Below are positions 1 to 6,716 of a stretch of 11,001 nt of DNA, in pieces. The DNA is from Fidelibacterota bacterium. Lineage in GTDB: Bacteria > Fidelibacterota > Fidelibacteria > Fidelibacterales > Fidelibacteraceae. The notes below the pieces were generated by a model, which ran no database searches, had not been told where the DNA came from, and was given only the letters and a program-made list of their open reading frames with translations. The stretch covers positions 23,390 to 34,390 of the forward strand of contig JAOZRH010000005.1 in NCBI GenBank assembly GCA_029931905.1, read 5' to 3'. The position numbers and the translations under genes were made by a program. Numbering within the stretch: the stretch's first letter is position 1; every line of letters starts with the position of its first letter.

Positions 1-479
1 CCATTTAAATCAAATGGCACCATGATTTTATGACTATAAATTCCTTCAGGCACTTCACCAATAAAACTTCCTTTATATACGGTATCACCAACTTTTGCAA
101 TCGGAGTAAATTCCCATTTTTTATCATAATCAATTGCACTTAAAACCACACCACGAGGAAGGAAAAAACCATGTTTCTCTGCTAATGCAGGTAATGGATT
201 CTGCAAACCATCATAAATTTGTCCCAAAATTCCTGGACCTAATTCCACAGATAACATTTCTTGACTAAATTCAACCTTATCACCAACTATTAATCCTTTT
301 GTACTTTCAAACACTTGCATAAAAGCAACATTACCCTTGATTTTGATAACTTCAGATTTAAGTTTTTCATTATCTTTAAGCACATATCCAACTTCATTTT
401 GAATAATCCTACCATCAAATTCAACATTTATCATATTACCATTAATACCAATTATATTACCTAATACTTTATTATCCAT
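1..479 (-). CDS. atpA: V/A-type ATP synthase catalytic subunit A, N-terminal part (cut by window edge)
   Basis: The first 159 codons of the catalytic A subunit of a V/A-type rotary ATPase are visible; the gene continues past the left edge. A subunits carry the nucleotide-binding sites of the cytoplasmic headpiece and couple ATP turnover to H+ or Na+ movement. Residues 1-75 look like the N-terminal beta-barrel. The family motif SVELGPGILGQIYDGLQNPL sits at about residues 77-96. It is followed by FFLPRGV, KWEF and GDTVYKGSFIGEV, typical of the A-subunit non-homologous insertion that beta/B subunits lack. The Walker A and B motifs lie outside the window. The ATG at 479 is preceded by AGAGG at a normal ribosome-binding distance. 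It is the third gene of an E - DUF2764 - A run, 54 bases after the DUF2764 stop. The identification is secure; ATP synthesis versus hydrolysis, and the coupling ion, cannot be judged here. Confidence 0.95.
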   Translation of the reverse strand, partial: MDNKVLGNIIGINGNMINVEFDGRIIQNEVGYVLKDNEKLKSEVIKIKGNVAFMQVFESTKGLIVGDKVEFSQEMLSVELGPGILGQIYDGLQNPLPALAEKHGFFLPRGVVLSAIDYDKKWEFTPIAKVGDTVYKGSFIGEVPEGIYSHKIMVPFDLN

Positions 480-533
480 AATTACCTCTATATTGTTTTA
501 ATCATTAATTCTTTTTTATATAATTCAATTAAT

Positions 534-1046
534 TCAAATATTGCTTTCTTCTTCATCAATTGTAATCAATTCTGAAAAATTTTCTTTACCATGTTCTTTA
601 TCGAATAAATTTAATCGTTCAAGAATTTGTATCCGTAAATAATAAAAAACCAAAAATTGCAAATCAGAATAATGGCCAGATTCCATTTCTACTATAAAAT
701 CCCATCTCATTTTTAAAAACATTTCTTCAATTTCCAAAGGTGTTTTTTCCTTTAAATCGGTTGAAGAAAATAATTTAGATGTAATTTGATAATTCTCTAA
801 TCTTGATTTTCTATATTTCCCTATTTCTGTACGCAAATTATTTTCATAATCTAACCAATTCTTTAAAAATGACAATCTTTCATTTTTTATCTCATAATTA
901 TCCAACTTAATATTTGCGATCACACCAATATCTCCCTTACTCAACCATTTTTCAGATTCTTCTAAAAAATTTTGTTTTGACATAAAACTTTTTTGTTTGA
1001 AAAATAGTGTTGGTAATTGAGATGCTAAATAATAATATTTGTCCAT
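534..1046 (-). CDS. DUF2764 family protein of the V/A-type ATPase operon
   Basis: This 170-residue soluble protein has no signal peptide or membrane segment. It matches what I recall of DUF2764, a family found almost only between subunits E and A in V-type ATPase operons of Bacteroidetes-like bacteria, spirochaetes and chlamydiae. Visible signatures are the opening YYYLASQLP (residues 4-12), a charged helix WLDYENNLRTEIGKYRKSRL (64-83), and a second helical block RWDFIVEMESGHYSDLQFL (114-132) leading into LRIQILERLNLF. The paired W/R-rich helices resemble archaeal subunit C, the central-stalk socket protein, so a role as its replacement is plausible; that is inference. The gene starts 22 bases after the subunit E stop with only a weak AGTGA-like ribosome site, so it may depend on translation of the upstream gene. 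Family call fairly sure; function uncertain. Confidence 0.8.
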   Translation of the reverse strand: MDKYYYLASQLPTLFFKQKSFMSKQNFLEESEKWLSKGDIGVIANIKLDNYEIKNERLSFLKNWLDYENNLRTEIGKYRKSRLENYQITSKLFSSTDLKEKTPLEIEEMFLKMRWDFIVEMESGHYSDLQFLVFYYLRIQILERLNLFDKEHGKENFSELITIDEEESNI

Positions 1047-1068
1047 ATTTTCACTTCATTATTTTTTT

Positions 1069-1665
1069 TTACTTTTTACTCAATATTTCATTCAATTTTG
1101 GATTAAGATATAATTTTAGTGTCTCAAGAATACTCTCATCTGTAAAATCATAATGTAAATCTTCACCTTTAACACCAACTCTAAAACCGTGAGAAATCTT
1201 TTTATCCAACTTTATATCAACCGAACTCTTTAACTCGTTTTTAACTTCTTTTGTAATCATTTTTTGAATTTTTTCAATATCAACTCCATTCAGCACAACA
1301 TCTAAGTTTTTTCCGCTTGACCAATTTTTTGCAATATCAATAATTACTGTTTTTATCAAATTCTCATCAAAAGAATCAATAATTTTGCTTTTTAATGCAT
1401 TGTCAAATAATTTTTTAATCTCATTTCTTACTGAAATAATTGTATCACGAGCAGCTTGATTGATTGAATCATTTGCATTTGATTGATATGCATCAATTTC
1501 TTTTTTAGATTTTACTTTTTGTGCCTCAATTTCTTTGTTGGCTAAATCTAACTCATTCTTTGCTTCTTTTTGAGCATCTTCAAGAATTTTACTTGCCTCT
1601 GTTTTGGCAAAATCTACACCCTCAGACTTAATCTTTTCGATTAATTTTTCTAATTTTACTTCCAT
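1069..1665 (-). CDS. atpE: V/A-type ATP synthase subunit E (peripheral stalk)
   Basis: This 198-residue protein has the two-part design of subunit E, which pairs with subunit G/H as a peripheral stalk holding the A3B3 head against rotation. Residues 1 to about 85 are one long charged helix (KILEDAQKEAKNELDLANKE and following) suited to a coiled coil. The C-terminal half ends with the family pattern GFRVGVKG, then YDFTDESILETLKLYLNP. The ATG at 1665 follows TAGGAGAG at good distance. It is the first recognisable ATPase gene here, 36 bases downstream of the bactofilin gene and directly before the DUF2764 and subunit A genes. The name atpE follows V-type usage and should not be confused with F-type subunit c. 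Lengths of about 190-210 residues are usual for the family. Confidence 0.9.
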   Translation of the reverse strand: MEVKLEKLIEKIKSEGVDFAKTEASKILEDAQKEAKNELDLANKEIEAQKVKSKKEIDAYQSNANDSINQAARDTIISVRNEIKKLFDNALKSKIIDSFDENLIKTVIIDIAKNWSSGKNLDVVLNGVDIEKIQKMITKEVKNELKSSVDIKLDKKISHGFRVGVKGEDLHYDFTDESILETLKLYLNPKLNEILSKK

Positions 1666-1701
1666 AATACTCTCCTAAATTATTCTTCCCAATATTTTCA
1701 A

Positions 1702-2061
1702 CTATTTATTGTTTTTTTTAATGTTAGAGTTCTTTTGCTCACCTATTTCACATTTTCCAAATATTTTTGCACCCTCTTCTACAATTAATTTTCGAGAAAT
1801 TAAATCTCCTGTAAAAACACCATTTAATCCAATTTTTACTTTATCTTCTGCACTGATTCCTTGAGTAACTACACCATTCAAATAAACTTCTTTGGCTTTT
1901 ACATTACCTTTGATTTTACCAGTTGAAGGTATTCTCACCGTATCACCCGCAACAATACTTCCATTTACAATACCAGAAACCATAATACTGCCTTTAACAC
2001 TAATAGCACCTTGAACTTCGGTATCTTCACCTATTATTGTATATGTTGGCTTTTCTTTCAT
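1702..2061 (-). CDS. Bactofilin (polymer-forming cytoskeletal protein)
   Basis: This 119-residue bactofilin (DUF583) has no membrane segment. The core, about residues 8-108, shows the repeated short hydrophobic and glycine turns of a right-handed beta-helix: VQGAISVKGSIMVSGIVNGS, then GKIKGNVKAKEVYLNGVV, then IFGKCEIGE. It is flanked by a short N-terminus and a lysine/asparagine-rich tail (KNSNIKKNNK). Bactofilins polymerise without nucleotide and act as scaffolds at the membrane, often positioning cell-wall hydrolases or chromosome-partition proteins. The gene directly follows an M23 peptidase and parAB on the same strand, which supports a shape or polarity role. The ATG at 2061 follows TGAGGT seven bases upstream. 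Family call is firm; the cellular role is inferred from neighbours. Confidence 0.92.
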   Translation of the reverse strand: MKEKPTYTIIGEDTEVQGAISVKGSIMVSGIVNGSIVAGDTVRIPSTGKIKGNVKAKEVYLNGVVTQGISAEDKVKIGLNGVFTGDLISRKLIVEEGAKIFGKCEIGEQKNSNIKKNNK

Positions 2062-2086
2062 TATTTAACCTCATCAAAAAATTATA

Positions 2087-2860
2087 TTAATCCTTTTTTT
2101 CATATTCTGTAATGAATTCTCTTGGATTTTTTGCCTCTGCATTTTTCCATATCTCAAAATGTAAATGAGGACCCGTACTCTGCCCAGAATTTCCCAATAA
2201 TGCAATTAATTGTCCTTTTTTTACAATCTGCTTTTCTTTTACAATATTTTCACTATTATGTCCATACACTGTTACATATTTATTGTTATGAACAATAACT
2301 ATTAAATTACCTAAGTCATTAGTCCAACCCGAAAAAACAACCAATCCACCTGCCGACGCAGAAATTGGAGTTCCAATCGGTCCAGAAATATCAATTCCAT
2401 TATGAACATTTTCACCATTTACACCCTCTTTAAACTCTTGTGTAATTATTCCACTAACAGGAGCTTTTGTAGGAATATTTTCCAAAGATATACTAATATC
2501 CTCAATATTATCTATTCCATTATTAATATCATTTCTCAATAATGAATTAGCATCAATTTCGTCAAATTCAGAAATTCCAATCAATTCACGAACATATTTA
2601 TTCATGGCTTTCATGCTTTCATAATCATTCATCATTGACAAATATGTTGCCTCATTATTTTTATATTTCACAATTTCTTTCTTTAAACTACTGAATTTAA
2701 CAAATTTTGGGACTAATACAAAATAAGAAATAATAATAGTAACAATTATCATTATTAATAGAGTTAATAAAAAACGAAATGTTCCTCTACCAAATTCCAC
2801 CATCTTATTAGTGGATTTATCCGAAGATATTAAATAAAATGTATATCTAATATTTTTCAT
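2087..2860 (-). CDS. Membrane-anchored M23 (LytM-type) peptidoglycan endopeptidase
   Basis: This 257-residue protein has one N-terminal membrane segment (about residues 29-51, LLTLLIMIIVTIIISYFVLV). A short charged helix follows (55-95) and then a C-terminal M23 domain (134-250). The predicted topology is a cytoplasmic N-terminus with the catalytic domain outside the inner membrane. The zinc and catalytic residues of an active LytM enzyme are all visible: H153 and D157 (HNGID), H201 (YGHNS), and H232/H234 (PHLHFE). It should therefore cut peptide cross-links in peptidoglycan. The gene lies seven bases after the parB stop and 25 bases before the bactofilin gene. M23 plus bactofilin pairs are known shape modules in other bacteria, such as csd1 with ccmA in Helicobacter. 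No strong ribosome site precedes the ATG, so translation is probably coupled to parB. Confidence 0.92.
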   Translation of the reverse strand: MKNIRYTFYLISSDKSTNKMVEFGRGTFRFLLTLLIMIIVTIIISYFVLVPKFVKFSSLKKEIVKYKNNEATYLSMMNDYESMKAMNKYVRELIGISEFDEIDANSLLRNDINNGIDNIEDISISLENIPTKAPVSGIITQEFKEGVNGENVHNGIDISGPIGTPISASAGGLVVFSGWTNDLGNLIVIVHNNKYVTVYGHNSENIVKEKQIVKKGQLIALLGNSGQSTGPHLHFEIWKNAEAKNPREFITEYEKKD

Positions 2861-2867
2861 TTAATTA

Positions 2868-3734
2868 TTATTCGTCCATTATATTTTCAAATAATTTTAG
2901 TAATCTTTCTAAATCATCTGATGAATAAAATGCAATTTGAATTTTTCCTTTTTTATTTTTTTCTTTTATTTCTACCTTTGTACCAAATTTTATTTGTAAA
3001 TCATTCTCAATTTTTTTCAAATGATAATCAACTTCTTTTTTAGTATTTCCATAAGATTTATCTTTTTTAGGAGAATTGATTTTTTTTACCAATTTTTCAG
3101 TTTCTCTAACACTCAATTCATCTAATATTATTCTTTGCCATAAATTCATCATTTTTCTCTTATTTTCTACAGACAATAATGCTCTGGCATGTCCAGAAGT
3201 TATCTTTTGAGAACTTAAACTATTCTGAATTTCTGGTGGTAATTTCAATAATCTTAAACTATTAGTAACAGTTGAACGCTTTTTTCCAACTTTTTTTGCG
3301 ATTACATCTTGTTTTATTTTATATTTATTCATCAAAAGAGAATATCCCAATGCTTCATCTATTGGATTTAAATCTTCTCTTTGAATATTTTCAATTAATG
3401 CAATTTCTATTATATCTTTGTCAGAATCTACATCAATAATATAGGCAGGAATAGTTGATAAATTTAATGATTTTGATGCTCTTAATCTTCTTTCACCTGC
3501 AATTAATTGATAACCTTCATCTAAAACACGCACTGTAATTGGCTGAATTATTCCTTTTGCTCTTATTGAATCAATCAACTCATTCATGTCATTTTCATCA
3601 AATTCTCTTCGTGGTTGATAAGGATTAACTTCAATCATGTTTATTTTAATTTCATCAATCCTTGCATCTGATATTTTTTCATTAATATCTGGAATTAAAG
3701 CATTTATTCCTCTACCTAAATTTTTAGTTGCCAT
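2868..3734 (-). CDS. parB: Chromosome partitioning protein ParB (CTP-dependent parS clamp)
   Basis: This 288-residue chromosomal-type ParB binds parS sites near the origin, spreads as a CTP-dependent sliding clamp and stimulates ParA. The N-terminus LGRGINALIPD (residues 6-16) is the conserved ParA-contact box. The CTP-binding motif GERRLRA is at 80-86 and the second conserved box ENIQREDLNP at 115-124. A helix-turn-helix (about 140-163, DVIAKKVGKKRSTVTNSLRL) and ITSGHARALL (178-187) follow. The lysine-rich C-terminal 60 residues should form the dimerisation domain. The ATG at 3734 lies inside the end of parA, overlapping it by 11 bases, with AAAGGA upstream, so the two are probably translationally coupled. 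I saw no parS-like palindrome in the window. Length and motifs are normal. Confidence 0.97.
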   Translation of the reverse strand: MATKNLGRGINALIPDINEKISDARIDEIKINMIEVNPYQPRREFDENDMNELIDSIRAKGIIQPITVRVLDEGYQLIAGERRLRASKSLNLSTIPAYIIDVDSDKDIIEIALIENIQREDLNPIDEALGYSLLMNKYKIKQDVIAKKVGKKRSTVTNSLRLLKLPPEIQNSLSSQKITSGHARALLSVENKRKMMNLWQRIILDELSVRETEKLVKKINSPKKDKSYGNTKKEVDYHLKKIENDLQIKFGTKVEIKEKNKKGKIQIAFYSSDDLERLLKLFENIMDE

Positions 3735-4488
3735 TTTTTAAGAATTCCTTTGCCAATTTCATATAATTTTGTGAACCTGATGAATTAATGTCAAAAGTAA
3801 TAATTGGTTCACCAAAACTTGGAGCTTCTCCCAATCTTACATTTCTATTTATCACAGTTTTATAAACTTTTTCACGAAAATATTTTATAACTTCTTCTTT
3901 TACTAATTTACTTAAATTTAATCTTGAATCATACATTGTCAGCAAAACACCTTCAATATCCAATTTTTTATTAATATTTTTTTGAATCAATGTAATTGTA
4001 TTTAATAATTGTGTCAAACCTTCCAATGCAAAATATTCACACTGTATAGGTATTAATACGGTATCCGCACAGGCAAAACTATTTATTGTCAATACATTTA
4101 ACGATGGAGGGCAATCAATGAAAATATAATCATAATCATCTTCTATCGGTTTTACAGCATTTTTTAATTTCGTTTCTCTTGAAATCATATTTACTAATTC
4201 TATTTCTGCCCCAACTAAACGAGGATGTGAAGAAACAATATTCAAATAGGGTAATGATGTTTCAGAAATTGCATCCTTAATATCAATATCTCCCAATAAT
4301 ACTTCATATATTGTATTTTTTTTATTATGAACATCTATTCCTAGCCCAGAAGATGCATTTGCTTGAGGATCAGTATCAATCACTAAAACCTTATATTCCA
4401 TAGCAGAAATTGATGCGGCTAAATTGATTGCAGTTGTTGTTTTACCAACTCCACCCTTTTGATTTGCTATTACTATTTTTTTTGCCAT
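3724..4488 (-). CDS. parA: Chromosome partitioning ATPase ParA (Soj)
   Basis: This 254-residue P-loop ATPase of the ParA/MinD family works with ParB to segregate newly replicated origins, cycling on and off nucleoid DNA with ATP binding and hydrolysis. Visible motifs are the deviant Walker A KGGVGKTT (11-18), Walker A' DTDPQAN (38-44), Walker B IFIDCPPS (122-129), and the basic C-terminal DNA-binding stretch around NRNVRLGEAPSFGEP (214-228). I chose the ATG at 4488 (protein MAKKIVIANQ) over the in-frame upstream ATG at 4503 because GGGAG lies about five bases before 4488 and the family starts there. It is the first gene of the par - M23 - bactofilin - ATPase run and has a plausible promoter at 4513-4541. 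With no N-terminal DNA-binding extension, it is the chromosomal (Soj) rather than the P1/F plasmid type. Confidence 0.97.
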   Translation of the reverse strand: MAKKIVIANQKGGVGKTTTAINLAASISAMEYKVLVIDTDPQANASSGLGIDVHNKKNTIYEVLLGDIDIKDAISETSLPYLNIVSSHPRLVGAEIELVNMISRETKLKNAVKPIEDDYDYIFIDCPPSLNVLTINSFACADTVLIPIQCEYFALEGLTQLLNTITLIQKNINKKLDIEGVLLTMYDSRLNLSKLVKEEVIKYFREKVYKTVINRNVRLGEAPSFGEPIITFDINSSGSQNYMKLAKEFLKNGN

Positions 4489-4512
4489 AATCTCCCAATT
4501 CAATAATAGATA

Positions 4513-4541
4513 ATTTTATCTAAAAAATTCATCAATATCAA
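4513..4541 (-). promoter_or_regulatory. Candidate sigma-70-type promoter for the parA operon
   Basis: On the minus strand TTGATA (4541-4536) and TAAAAT (4518-4513) are separated by exactly 17 bases, each one mismatch from the -35 and -10 consensus. The -10 box ends 24 bases before the parA ATG. That leaves room for a short leader containing the GGGAG ribosome site. The DNA is very AT-rich and chance matches are frequent. FCB bacteria can also use divergent promoters. Confidence 0.42.
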
Positions 4542-4646
4542 TAATAAAATTATTATTATCTGATACATATTCTCTACCCGAATCAAAATAAATAAGGTTA
4601 TTATTAAATTATAATAATTGAAAAAATATTTAATAAAAATATCTAT

Positions 4647-4681
4647 AAAAAAACAAAGCTCCCAACCTTAATTAGGAGCTT
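4647..4681 (-). terminator. Intrinsic terminator after tRNA-Phe
   Basis: Read on the minus strand, AAGCTCC (4681-4675) pairs with GGAGCTT (4662-4656) across a 12-base loop, and a run of seven T follows (4653-4647). The stem starts six bases past the tRNA 3' end. It should stop transcription from the rpsP-rplS/tRNA-Phe unit and separate it from parA. Confidence 0.85.
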
Positions 4682-4686
4682 CTTTG

Positions 4687-4759
4687 TGGCCCGGGCCGGA
4701 ATTGAACCAGCGACACAGGGATTTTCAGTCCCCTGCTCTACCGACTGAGCTACCAGGCC
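4687..4759 (-). tRNA. tRNA-Phe (anticodon GAA)
   Basis: A complete 73-base cloverleaf can be folded by hand. The acceptor GGCCTGG pairs with CCGGGCC (one G-T pair), the D stem is GCTC/GAGC, and the anticodon arm is GGGGA-CTGAAAA-TCCCT with anticodon GAA. The variable loop is GTGTC and the T arm GCTGG-TTCAATT-CCGGC. The discriminator base is A. The 3' CCA is not encoded (the DNA continues CAAAG), so it must be added by tRNA nucleotidyltransferase. It lies 49 bases after rplS and just before an intrinsic terminator. Confidence 0.97.
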
Positions 4760-4771
4760 ACATAGTCCTTA

Positions 4772-4800
4772 ATTTTACAAATAATAGTATTGTTTTACAA
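4772..4800 (-). promoter_or_regulatory. Candidate promoter for tRNA-Phe
   Basis: In the 49-base gap between rplS and tRNA-Phe the minus strand has TTGTAA (4800-4795), a 17-base spacer and TAAAAT (4777-4772). The tRNA 5' end lies 12 bases after the -10 box, so the primary transcript would have a leader of only a few bases, as is common for tRNA genes. The same -10 hexamer and spacer length occur in the candidate parA promoter. The tRNA may be transcribed both from the operon and from this site. Confidence 0.42.
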
Positions 4801-4808
4801 GTAAATAA

Positions 4809-5159
4809 TTACTTTTTTTTCAATTCTTTTACTTTAGTTGCTCTTTTTCCTTTGAGTTTTCTTAAGTAATATAATTTCGATCTATTAACATCTCCAGATA
4901 TAATTTTTTCAATGCTAATTATTTTCGGTGAATGAACTGGCAATACTCTTTCAACACCAATTCCATGAGATATTTTTCTTATTGTGAATGTAGCATTGAC
5001 ACCAGAACCATTCCTTGCAATACATATTCCTTTAAATTCTTGTGGTCTTGTTTTTTCGCCTTCCGTAATTTTAATTGTAACAATTAATGTATCACCCGCT
5101 CTAAATTCTGGGAGATCATCTCTCAAATATTCTTTAGTTGCCTTATATAATCTATCCAT
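4809..5159 (-). CDS. rplS: 50S ribosomal protein L19
   Basis: This 116-residue protein has the full L19 pattern: LPEFRAGDTLIVTIKITEG (16-34), RPQEFKGICIARNGSGVNATF (38-58), then GIGVERVLPVHSP (67-79), and the C-terminal RSKLYYLRKLKGKRA (93-107) with a basic tail. L19 sits at the 30S-50S interface of the large subunit. The ATG at 5159 follows GGAGA with a nine-base spacer. It is the last protein gene of the ffh-rpsP-khpA-rimM-trmD-rplS block, 34 bases after trmD, the classic rpsP-rimM-trmD-rplS order. Length is normal for the family. Confidence 0.98.
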   Translation of the reverse strand: MDRLYKATKEYLRDDLPEFRAGDTLIVTIKITEGEKTRPQEFKGICIARNGSGVNATFTIRKISHGIGVERVLPVHSPKIISIEKIISGDVNRSKLYYLRKLKGKRATKVKELKKK

Positions 5160-5193
5160 GTTTTTTTCTCCAATATTCTAATTTATTTTTCTT

Positions 5194-5889
5194 CTATTTA
5201 TTTTTTATTTTTAAATACTTTTCCCACATATCTGGTCTAAGTTTTTTTGTCTTTTCTTCTCTTTTCTTTTGACGCCATTCCTCAATTCTTTTATGATGTC
5301 CGCTTAACAATACTTCTGGCACTTTTTTACCTTTATATATCTCTGGTCTCGTGTACCAAGGACAATCTAAAAGTGGTTGCGAAAAAGAATCATTCAAGGC
5401 TGAATTAATATTATTAATCACTCCCGGAATTAATCTAACTATTGAATCAATCATTGCTAATGTTGGAATTTCACCACCTGTCAACACATAATCACCAATC
5501 GATATCTCTTCTATTTCAAAACTATCTCTTACTCTTTGATCAATTCCCTTGTAATGTCCACAAATAAAAACAATGTGACTTTCGTTCGATAGATTTTCAG
5601 CTTTTTTCTGATTAAAAACAACACCATCGGGAGTCGGGAAAATAATTTTTTCAGTATTGTCTTTTACACAATCATTAATACTATCAAATAATGGTTGAGG
5701 AGACATTATCATTCCTTCTCCGCCTCCGAAAGGATAATCATCTGTATTATGATGCTTATCTTTCGAATATTCTCTAATGTCAATCACATTAAAAGATACA
5801 ATTCCTTTCTCTTCAGCAATTTTCAAAATACTGCTATCCAATATTGGCTTAACCATCCAAGGAAATATCGTAAGAATATCAATTTTCAT
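5194..5889 (-). CDS. trmD: tRNA (guanine-N1-)-methyltransferase TrmD
   Basis: This 231-residue SPOUT-class enzyme transfers methyl from S-adenosylmethionine to N1 of G37 in tRNAs with G36, preventing +1 frameshifts. Visible motifs are MKIDILTIFP at the start, YPFGGGEGMIM (52-62), and FICGHYKGIDQRV (108-120). The knotted cofactor-binding stretch is ISIGDYVLTGGEIPTLAMID (129-148). R152 and D175 (in LLDCPWYTRPE) match the catalytic arginine and aspartate known from E. coli TrmD (R154, D169). I start it at the ATG at 5889 (MKIDIL). The codon just upstream, at 5892, is TTG and would add one extra Met. The start overlaps the end of rimM by 11 bases and lacks a strong ribosome site, which suggests translational coupling. 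Confidence 0.97.
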   Translation of the reverse strand: MKIDILTIFPWMVKPILDSSILKIAEEKGIVSFNVIDIREYSKDKHHNTDDYPFGGGEGMIMSPQPLFDSINDCVKDNTEKIIFPTPDGVVFNQKKAENLSNESHIVFICGHYKGIDQRVRDSFEIEEISIGDYVLTGGEIPTLAMIDSIVRLIPGVINNINSALNDSFSQPLLDCPWYTRPEIYKGKKVPEVLLSGHHKRIEEWRQKKREEKTKKLRPDMWEKYLKIKNK

Positions 5890-6397
5890 CAATCAGTCCG
5901 GGTATAAGATTTATTATTATTTTTTTTTCTGACCTATCAATTGACTTTATAAATTTATCAATCAACGGAACCATAAATTCTTTATTATTATCCCTTTCAA
6001 CTGTCAATATTTTATAAGTGGGATATTCTTCACAAAATTTTACATTGCCAAGATCATCTCCATTGTTATCAAACACTTTATAATCTATCAAATAATCATG
6101 TTCATCTATAGTTTCATTCAATAACACCGACAGTTTATTTTCAGGAATAAATACATTGTAATTTTTATACAAATCTACTTTTTGTATTGAATCAATATTA
6201 TTTAACTTCACATTATACAATGTATTATAAATATTTATTGACTCAATTTCAAAAACCTCTTCGGGTTCATTTCCCTTTCCAATAAACAAATTTTTCAAAG
6301 AACTAAATTCATTAAAAGCGATATATTCACCTTTAATCAACAAATTGCCCTTAAGACCAAATGGTTTTACAATATTGCCTATGATCTTAAAGGGCAT
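5879..6397 (-). CDS. rimM: Ribosome maturation factor RimM
   Basis: This 172-residue protein has the RimM two-domain layout. The N-terminal barrel opens with IIGNIVKPFGLKGNLLIKGE (5-24), the family's G-x-I-x-x-P-x-G-x-K-G signature. The C-terminal PRC barrel (about 100-170) ends FMVPLIDKFIKSID then LIPGLID. RimM helps mature the 3' domain (head) of the 30S subunit and binds S19, which fits its place between rpsP and trmD. The middle of the protein is divergent and rich in N, I and Y. The ATG at 6397 is 13 bases after the khpA stop. I see no clear Shine-Dalgarno sequence there (only AGAATAA), so reinitiation after khpA is likely. Sequence conservation is lower than in its neighbours, but the call is well supported. 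Confidence 0.93.
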   Translation of the reverse strand: MPFKIIGNIVKPFGLKGNLLIKGEYIAFNEFSSLKNLFIGKGNEPEEVFEIESINIYNTLYNVKLNNIDSIQKVDLYKNYNVFIPENKLSVLLNETIDEHDYLIDYKVFDNNGDDLGNVKFCEEYPTYKILTVERDNNKEFMVPLIDKFIKSIDRSEKKIIINLIPGLIDEN

Positions 6398-6410
6398 TGT
6401 TTATTCTATA

Positions 6411-6665
6411 TTATGCTTCTTCTCTTGGATTATCATCAACGATATCCAAAGAACATCTTTTTTGACCTGTCTTAGCTGATATTGCTGTCAATAAAGTACG
6501 AATTGCTTGTGCAGTTCTTCCTCTTTTTCCAATAACCTTACCTAAATCTGGTTGTTTAACAGAAAGTTCATAGATAATATTATTTTCACCATCAACTTCA
6601 TTAACTTCAACTTCTTCAGGAAAATCAACTAATTGCTTTGCAATATACTCAACAAATTCTTTCAT
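6411..6665 (-). CDS. khpA: KH-domain RNA-binding protein KhpA
   Basis: This 84-residue protein is essentially one KH domain, with the RNA-binding GxxG loop GKRG at residues 46-49 inside VIGKRGRTAQAIRTLL. The preceding strand VNEVDGENNIIYELSVKQPD and the following SLDIVDD complete the small fold. The family (older name YlqC) is usually encoded between rpsP and rimM, exactly as here. It binds RNA, in Firmicutes as a partner of KhpB/Jag, and affects cell division and sRNA interactions. That partner is not in the window. The ATG at 6665 is preceded by AGGAGCGAGG, giving a strong ribosome site. Length is typical. Confidence 0.95.
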   Translation of the reverse strand: MKEFVEYIAKQLVDFPEEVEVNEVDGENNIIYELSVKQPDLGKVIGKRGRTAQAIRTLLTAISAKTGQKRCSLDIVDDNPREEA

Positions 6666-6716
6666 AATTACCTCGCTCCTTTATTCATTTACTTGGTTCT
6701 GCTTCCATTTCATCTT

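Noticed and set aside
4500..4568. A 22-codon minus-strand ATG frame (MYQIIIILLLILMNFLDKII...) ending 12 bases before parA, possibly a small membrane peptide.
   Set aside because: No good ribosome site; runs of I and L are what AT-rich ATT/TTA repeats give by chance, and the candidate parA promoter lies within it.
2868..4686. A parS site near parAB.
   Set aside because: I looked for a TGTTTCACGTGAAACA-like palindrome with a CACGTG core and saw none in the window; divergent sites cannot be excluded by eye.
4684..4869. Plus-strand 61-codon frame over tRNA-Phe and the end of rplS.
   Set aside because: It is antisense to a complete tRNA and a ribosomal protein gene; a well-known spurious call over tRNA genes.
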